A stretch of 38,060 nt of DNA from Candidatus Yanofskybacteria bacterium CG10_big_fil_rev_8_21_14_0_10_46_23 (GTDB taxonomy: Bacteria; Patescibacteriota; Minisyncoccia; 2-02-FULL-40-12; IGHO2-12-FULL-4): the NCBI GenBank assembly GCA_002771135.1, contig PCXO01000005.1, positions 1 through 38,060 of the forward strand. The letters are read 5' to 3'. The position numbers and the translations under genes were made by a program. The first letter of the stretch is position 1, and every line of letters begins with the position of its first letter. This document shows positions 34,195 to 38,060 of the stretch, one piece after another. The notes below the pieces were generated by a model, which was given only the letters and a program-made list of their open reading frames with translations, had not been told where the DNA came from and ran no database searches.

Positions 34195-35325
34195 ATGAAT
34201 TATCGAATACTTTTACTTGGGGGTGGCACGGGTGGACACGTTTTCCCTTTGATTGCGGTGGCTCAGTCACTGCGAATCCAAGCCGTTAATCAAGGGGTTG
34301 ATTTGGATCTTCGCGTTATGGGGGAAGGTCAATTCTTGAGTCACTCGGCCAATCAAAATGGTCTTAGATTTTATCCGGTCGCTAGCGCTAAGTGGCGTCG
34401 CTATTTTAGCCTTTTAAATTTTTTGGATATTTTAAAGATTCCTCTAATTACGGTTCAATCCCTCATTTATCTTTGGCTGATTATGCCCGACGTCATTTTT
34501 TCAAAAGGCGGTCACGCCGCTCTGATTCCGGCTCTGGTGGCAAAGATATTGATGATCCCAATTGTTACGCACGAGTCCGATGCGGTCCCCGGTTTGGCGA
34601 ATAAAATTATTGGTCGTTTTTCTGAAAAAGTTTTCATCTCGTTTGATTCGGCGGGCCCGTATTTCAAGGCCGATAAGACTAGATTGGTCGGCGCGCCTAT
34701 TCGCCGAGAATTTTTAGAAACGAATCTGACCCCGCAAGAAGCCAAGCAAAAATTTAAACTGGGCCTAAATTTACCGGTAGTTTTTGTTATGGGCGGGAGT
34801 CAGGGAGCGCAAAGAATCAATTCGACTATTTTAAAAATAATTGTTCCTTTAACCCAGAAATTTTCGGTTATTCATCAGGTGGGCGGATCAAATAAAGAAG
34901 AAGTTTCGGGTCGTCTCGAAGCCCTTAAAAATGAGGTGACGCAGGAGCAGGCTAAGGCAATATCGGAAAATTATCGCCTTGTAGGATTTTTAGACCCGCA
35001 AGCGATGGCGGAAGCTTATCAAGCAAGTGATATAGTTATCACCCGGGCCGGTGCGGGATCACTTTTTGAGATCGCTAATTTGGGCCGGCCCATGATTGTT
35101 GTCCCCCTGCCAAACTCCGCCGGAGATCATCAGCGAGCCAATGCCCGGGCGATCAGTCGATTTGGAGCGATAGTTTTGGAAGAATCTAACTTCACCCCCC
35201 ACGTTTTACTTGATCAACTCGAAGGTGCCCTTGAAAATTCAGAAATAATCTCGGCGAAGATAAAAAGATTCGCGAACCCAAAGGCGGGCGAGATTATTGC
35301 CCGATATCTGCTTTCGGCGGTGTAG
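34195..35325 (+). CDS. murG: UDP-N-acetylglucosamine--undecaprenyl-pyrophosphoryl-muramoyl-pentapeptide GlcNAc transferase
   Basis: LLLGGGTGGHVFPLIAVAQSL, VTHESDAVPGLANKII, VMGGSQGAQRIN, ITRAGAGSLFEIANLGRPMIVVPLP. Confidence 0.95.
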   Translation: MNYRILLLGGGTGGHVFPLIAVAQSLRIQAVNQGVDLDLRVMGEGQFLSHSANQNGLRFYPVASAKWRRYFSLLNFLDILKIPLITVQSLIYLWLIMPDVIFSKGGHAALIPALVAKILMIPIVTHESDAVPGLANKIIGRFSEKVFISFDSAGPYFKADKTRLVGAPIRREFLETNLTPQEAKQKFKLGLNLPVVFVMGGSQGAQRINSTILKIIVPLTQKFSVIHQVGGSNKEEVSGRLEALKNEVTQEQAKAISENYRLVGFLDPQAMAEAYQASDIVITRAGAGSLFEIANLGRPMIVVPLPNSAGDHQRANARAISRFGAIVLEESNFTPHVLLDQLEGALENSEIISAKIKRFANPKAGEIIARYLLSAV

Positions 35326-35427
35326 GCGAGCTTGTTGATAAATTCAGATAAAAGACTGTTATACTATTAGAGAAGTAGAAGCGTAAATACTCGGCAGGAA
35401 CAAATTGTTATTGCTGGGTTTAAAAAT

Positions 35428-35703
35428 ATGTCAGCAACGCAAATTATTATTTTAGTTGTTATTGTTGTTCTTGTTATTCTCTGGGTCTCCATGCGTCGCC
35501 GAGGCGGGCGGGGTCAGGGCGATATGCCTGATTCACCAATGACGGATGATTCATCTTCGAGCATGAAATCCGATATGGGGGCGGATAACATGAACAAGAG
35601 TGAGAACATGATGAATGAAAATCCATCGATGCGCTCGTCAATGTCCGATGAAAATAGCAACATGGACAGCTCCGCGGATAAGAACGACAACTCGATGAAC
35701 TAG
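35428..35703 (+). CDS. Single-TM protein with Met/Ser/Asn/Asp-rich disordered tail
   Basis: MSATQIIILVVIVVLVILWVSMRRRGGRGQGDMPDSPMTDDSSSSMKSDMGADNMNKSENMMNENPSMRSSMSDENSNMDSS; promoter TGTTATACT 35357-35365. Confidence 0.65.
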   Translation: MSATQIIILVVIVVLVILWVSMRRRGGRGQGDMPDSPMTDDSSSSMKSDMGADNMNKSENMMNENPSMRSSMSDENSNMDSSADKNDNSMN

Positions 35704-35704
35704 C

Positions 35705-35757
35705 CTTGAGAGCCACCGGCTGACGTCAAAAGACGTTGAAGCGAGGTGGCTTTTAAG
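35705..35757 (+). terminator. Intrinsic terminator
   Basis: AGCCACC...ACGTC-AAAA-GACGT...GGTGGCTTTT. Confidence 0.75.
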
Positions 35758-35777
35758 TTACTATAAATCTATCAATT

Positions 35778-36629
35778 ATGTGGGCGACTTTTGGCTTCGA
35801 GGCTATAAAGAGAGATTTAGGGAATCAGTTTAAGCGGGATGATTTAAATCAGGCTTATTTTTTCCATGGCCAAGAAATGATTGGTAAAAAAACTCTGGGC
35901 TTTGAGTTAATCAGGAAAGTCAATAAGATTGAAGATATTCTCCAGCACCCCGATTTTTTCTTGATTAGTTCAGAGGAAAACGATTCAAACCTGATTCACA
36001 TTGACCAAGTTAGAAATTTAAGAAAATTTCTTGCGCTCAAACCCCATTCCAGTCAATATCGCTTTGTTTTGATTGACGAGGCCCACGAGATGACTTTGGA
36101 ATCCGGGAACGCTATCTTAAAAATTTTAGAGGAGCCCCCCAGTCCGGCAATCTTTATCGTCGTTTCTTCTCGCCCCGATTTAGTTTTAAAAACAATTGTT
36201 TCTCGTTGCCAGTCAGTGTACTTTCCCCCGCACTCGGAGAAAACCATGACCACTTATCTAAATTCCCTAGAGGCTCTCTCGGAGAGCCAAAAGAAATTTC
36301 TCTCTCAATTTTCAAATGGTCGAATCGGTTTAATCCAATCTCTTTATGAGAGAAACGACTTCGATAAAATTAAAAAAGCCGTCGCTGATTTAAGAGAGAT
36401 CATTTCAGCCCCAATTTACCGGAGGCTGGACTTGATTGATTTAATTTTGAAAGAGAAACGAGGCTATCAGCCGATGGAGGCGATTATTTATTGGCTTCTT
36501 TATCTGCGGACGTTTACAAATAGAAAAAAGAATAGCATAGTGAACAATATCTTGAAATTAAGCCAAGACTTAGACAACCCGGCCCTCAATCAACGGCTTC
36601 TTTTCGAAGAAGCTTTCATCAGTTTTTAA
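35778..36629 (+). CDS. DNA polymerase III delta-prime-like subunit
   Basis: QAYFFHGQEMIGKKTLGFELIR, YRFVLIDEAHEMTLESGNAILKILEEPPSPAIFIVVSSRPDLVLKTIVSRCQSVYF. Confidence 0.85.
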   Translation: MWATFGFEAIKRDLGNQFKRDDLNQAYFFHGQEMIGKKTLGFELIRKVNKIEDILQHPDFFLISSEENDSNLIHIDQVRNLRKFLALKPHSSQYRFVLIDEAHEMTLESGNAILKILEEPPSPAIFIVVSSRPDLVLKTIVSRCQSVYFPPHSEKTMTTYLNSLEALSESQKKFLSQFSNGRIGLIQSLYERNDFDKIKKAVADLREIISAPIYRRLDLIDLILKEKRGYQPMEAIIYWLLYLRTFTNRKKNSIVNNILKLSQDLDNPALNQRLLFEEAFISF

Positions 36630-36633
36630 GTTT

Positions 36634-37191
36634 ATGTATCAAAGCCTGTTAAATGAGAATCGCCCTAATTTGGAAGCTCTAATGAGTCATTTTAGAGATG
36701 AAATTGCCAACATTCGAACGGGCCGAGCGACCCCGGCTATTGTCGAGGGAATTATGGTTTCGGCGTATGGCGCCAAGGCCATGCTGAAAGAGGTGGCCTC
36801 GATTGCTTCACCCGATTCGAGGAACTTGACCATCCAGCCTTGGGATAAATCTCTGATGGGTCCGATTCAAGAAGCTTTGGTTAGCTCTGATTTAGGAGTC
36901 AATCCGGTTGTTCAAGGGGAATTAATCCGACTGTCTTTCCCGCCCCTTACGGAAGAACGGCGGAAAGATTTTATAAAACTTTTAAAGCAAAAGTCGGAAG
37001 AGATTCGGATAAAAATAAGGAGAATAAGAGAAGACATTTGGCGGGATCTTCAGCAACTGGAAAAAGAAGGCCAAATTCGAGAGGATGATAAATTTCGGGC
37101 CAAAGATGAGCTTCAAAAGGTGATCGATGAATACATGGAAAAGTTAAAATTGATCGAATCAAAAAAAGAGACCGAGCTTCTCACAGTTTAA
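36634..37191 (+). CDS. frr: Ribosome recycling factor
   Basis: FRDEIANIRTGRATPAIVEGI, DSRNLTIQPWDKSLMGPIQEAL, LSFPPLTEERRKDFIKLLKQKSEEIRIKIRRIREDIW. Confidence 0.96.
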   Translation: MYQSLLNENRPNLEALMSHFRDEIANIRTGRATPAIVEGIMVSAYGAKAMLKEVASIASPDSRNLTIQPWDKSLMGPIQEALVSSDLGVNPVVQGELIRLSFPPLTEERRKDFIKLLKQKSEEIRIKIRRIREDIWRDLQQLEKEGQIREDDKFRAKDELQKVIDEYMEKLKLIESKKETELLTV

Positions 37192-37192
37192 A

Positions 37193-38060
37193 ATGACAAT
37201 TTTAATTTTTTTAATTGTCATCGCCCTTCTCGTATTTGTTCACGAGCTTGGTCATTTTATTATGGCCAAGCGAGCGGGCATGCGAGTTGATGAGTTTGGT
37301 CTCGGATTTCCCCCGAGAATATTCGGCTTCAAAAAAGGAGAGACTCTCTATTCGATTAACCTTTTGCCTTTTGGGGGGTTTGTCAGAATTTTTGGGGAAG
37401 ACGGTCAAGAAGCTAATCAACCCCGAAGTTTTGGCTCAAAGTCCGCCGGCGATCGGATCAAAGTTATTGTCGCCGGGGTTATCATGAACATTCTTTTCGC
37501 GGCGCTTCTTTTGGGGGTGGGCAATACGCTGGGCTCTCGCGTGGCTGTGAACGAAGATAATATCGATCAGGCTCGAGAGGTGGCGGTTCAAATCGCCGGA
37601 ATTGCTCCGGGCAGTCCCGCCGATACAGCCGGGCTAAGGGTTCTCGATACGGTCATTGGCTTCAAAAACGGCGAGGAAATTATCCCGACTCAAGAAATTG
37701 ATGAAATCCAGAAATACATTGGTAATAATCTAGACAGGCCCATCATCTTAATTGTCCAGAGGGGTACTGAATTATCTGGCATTGAGATTATTCCCCGTTC
37801 GGAGCATCCCGAAGAAGAGGGGGCGCTTGGGATTGCGTTAATCCCGACGGGCGTCATTTCCTACCCTTGGTATCAGTCAATTTATAAGGGGATTGAGCAG
37901 GCCGGAATTTTGACGGCCGCGACAGTTCAAGGCTATGCCTCAATTATTGCTAATATTTTCCAGAGTGGCAGTCCCGGAGTGACTGTCTCCGGGCCCATCG
38001 GTATTGCCATTTTTACGGGGCAAGCGGCGCGAGTGGGATTTTCCTATCTTTTACAGTTTA
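37193..38060 (+). CDS. rseP: RIP/site-2 zinc metalloprotease with PDZ domain (M50), truncated at window end
   Basis: MTILIFLIVIALLVFVHELGHFIMAKRAGMRV (HExxH), INLLPFGGFVRI, PDZ region, GPIGIAIFTGQAAR; no stop before 38060. Confidence 0.92.
   Translation, partial: MTILIFLIVIALLVFVHELGHFIMAKRAGMRVDEFGLGFPPRIFGFKKGETLYSINLLPFGGFVRIFGEDGQEANQPRSFGSKSAGDRIKVIVAGVIMNILFAALLLGVGNTLGSRVAVNEDNIDQAREVAVQIAGIAPGSPADTAGLRVLDTVIGFKNGEEIIPTQEIDEIQKYIGNNLDRPIILIVQRGTELSGIEIIPRSEHPEEEGALGIALIPTGVISYPWYQSIYKGIEQAGILTAATVQGYASIIANIFQSGSPGVTVSGPIGIAIFTGQAARVGFSYLLQF

Overview
The window looks like chromosomal DNA from a Patescibacteria/CPR-type bacterium; this is inferred from gene content and architecture and was not tested phylogenetically. 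Most of it is housekeeping: secD-secF, aspS, a D,D-carboxypeptidase, mraY, ftsW/rodA, rpsT, uvrB, ruvA, femAB-like, murE-like, a beta-CASP MBL hydrolase, lon, a permease, an O-antigen-ligase-like protein, a DedA-like protein, a subtilisin, murG, holB-like, frr and rseP. It also holds a VirD4-like ATPase with a membrane partner, a HicBA-like toxin-antitoxin pair and one tRNA-Lys(CTT). The most unusual signal is a family of five dispersed intergenic elements of about 130-155 nt (A 1844-1975 +, B 10334-10470 +, C 21180-21318 -, D 12799-12951 -, E 21974-22125 -). All fold into the same three-stem architecture: a long closing stem with unrelated sequence in each copy, a long P2 hairpin with a conserved GCANGG bulge, and a P3 hairpin capped by CTCGCTGGG whose flanking stem covaries. 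I do not recognise this family. Secondary signals are: an orphan sRNA-like locus with its own promoter and terminator; duplicated pieces of the tRNA-Lys 3' end, in direct and inverted orientation, around HicBA; a perfect CIRCE operator in front of lon; repeated leaderless-promoter architecture; a frameshifted outer-membrane-type beta-barrel gene; and a 20-bp perfect palindrome holding both stop codons of two convergent genes.
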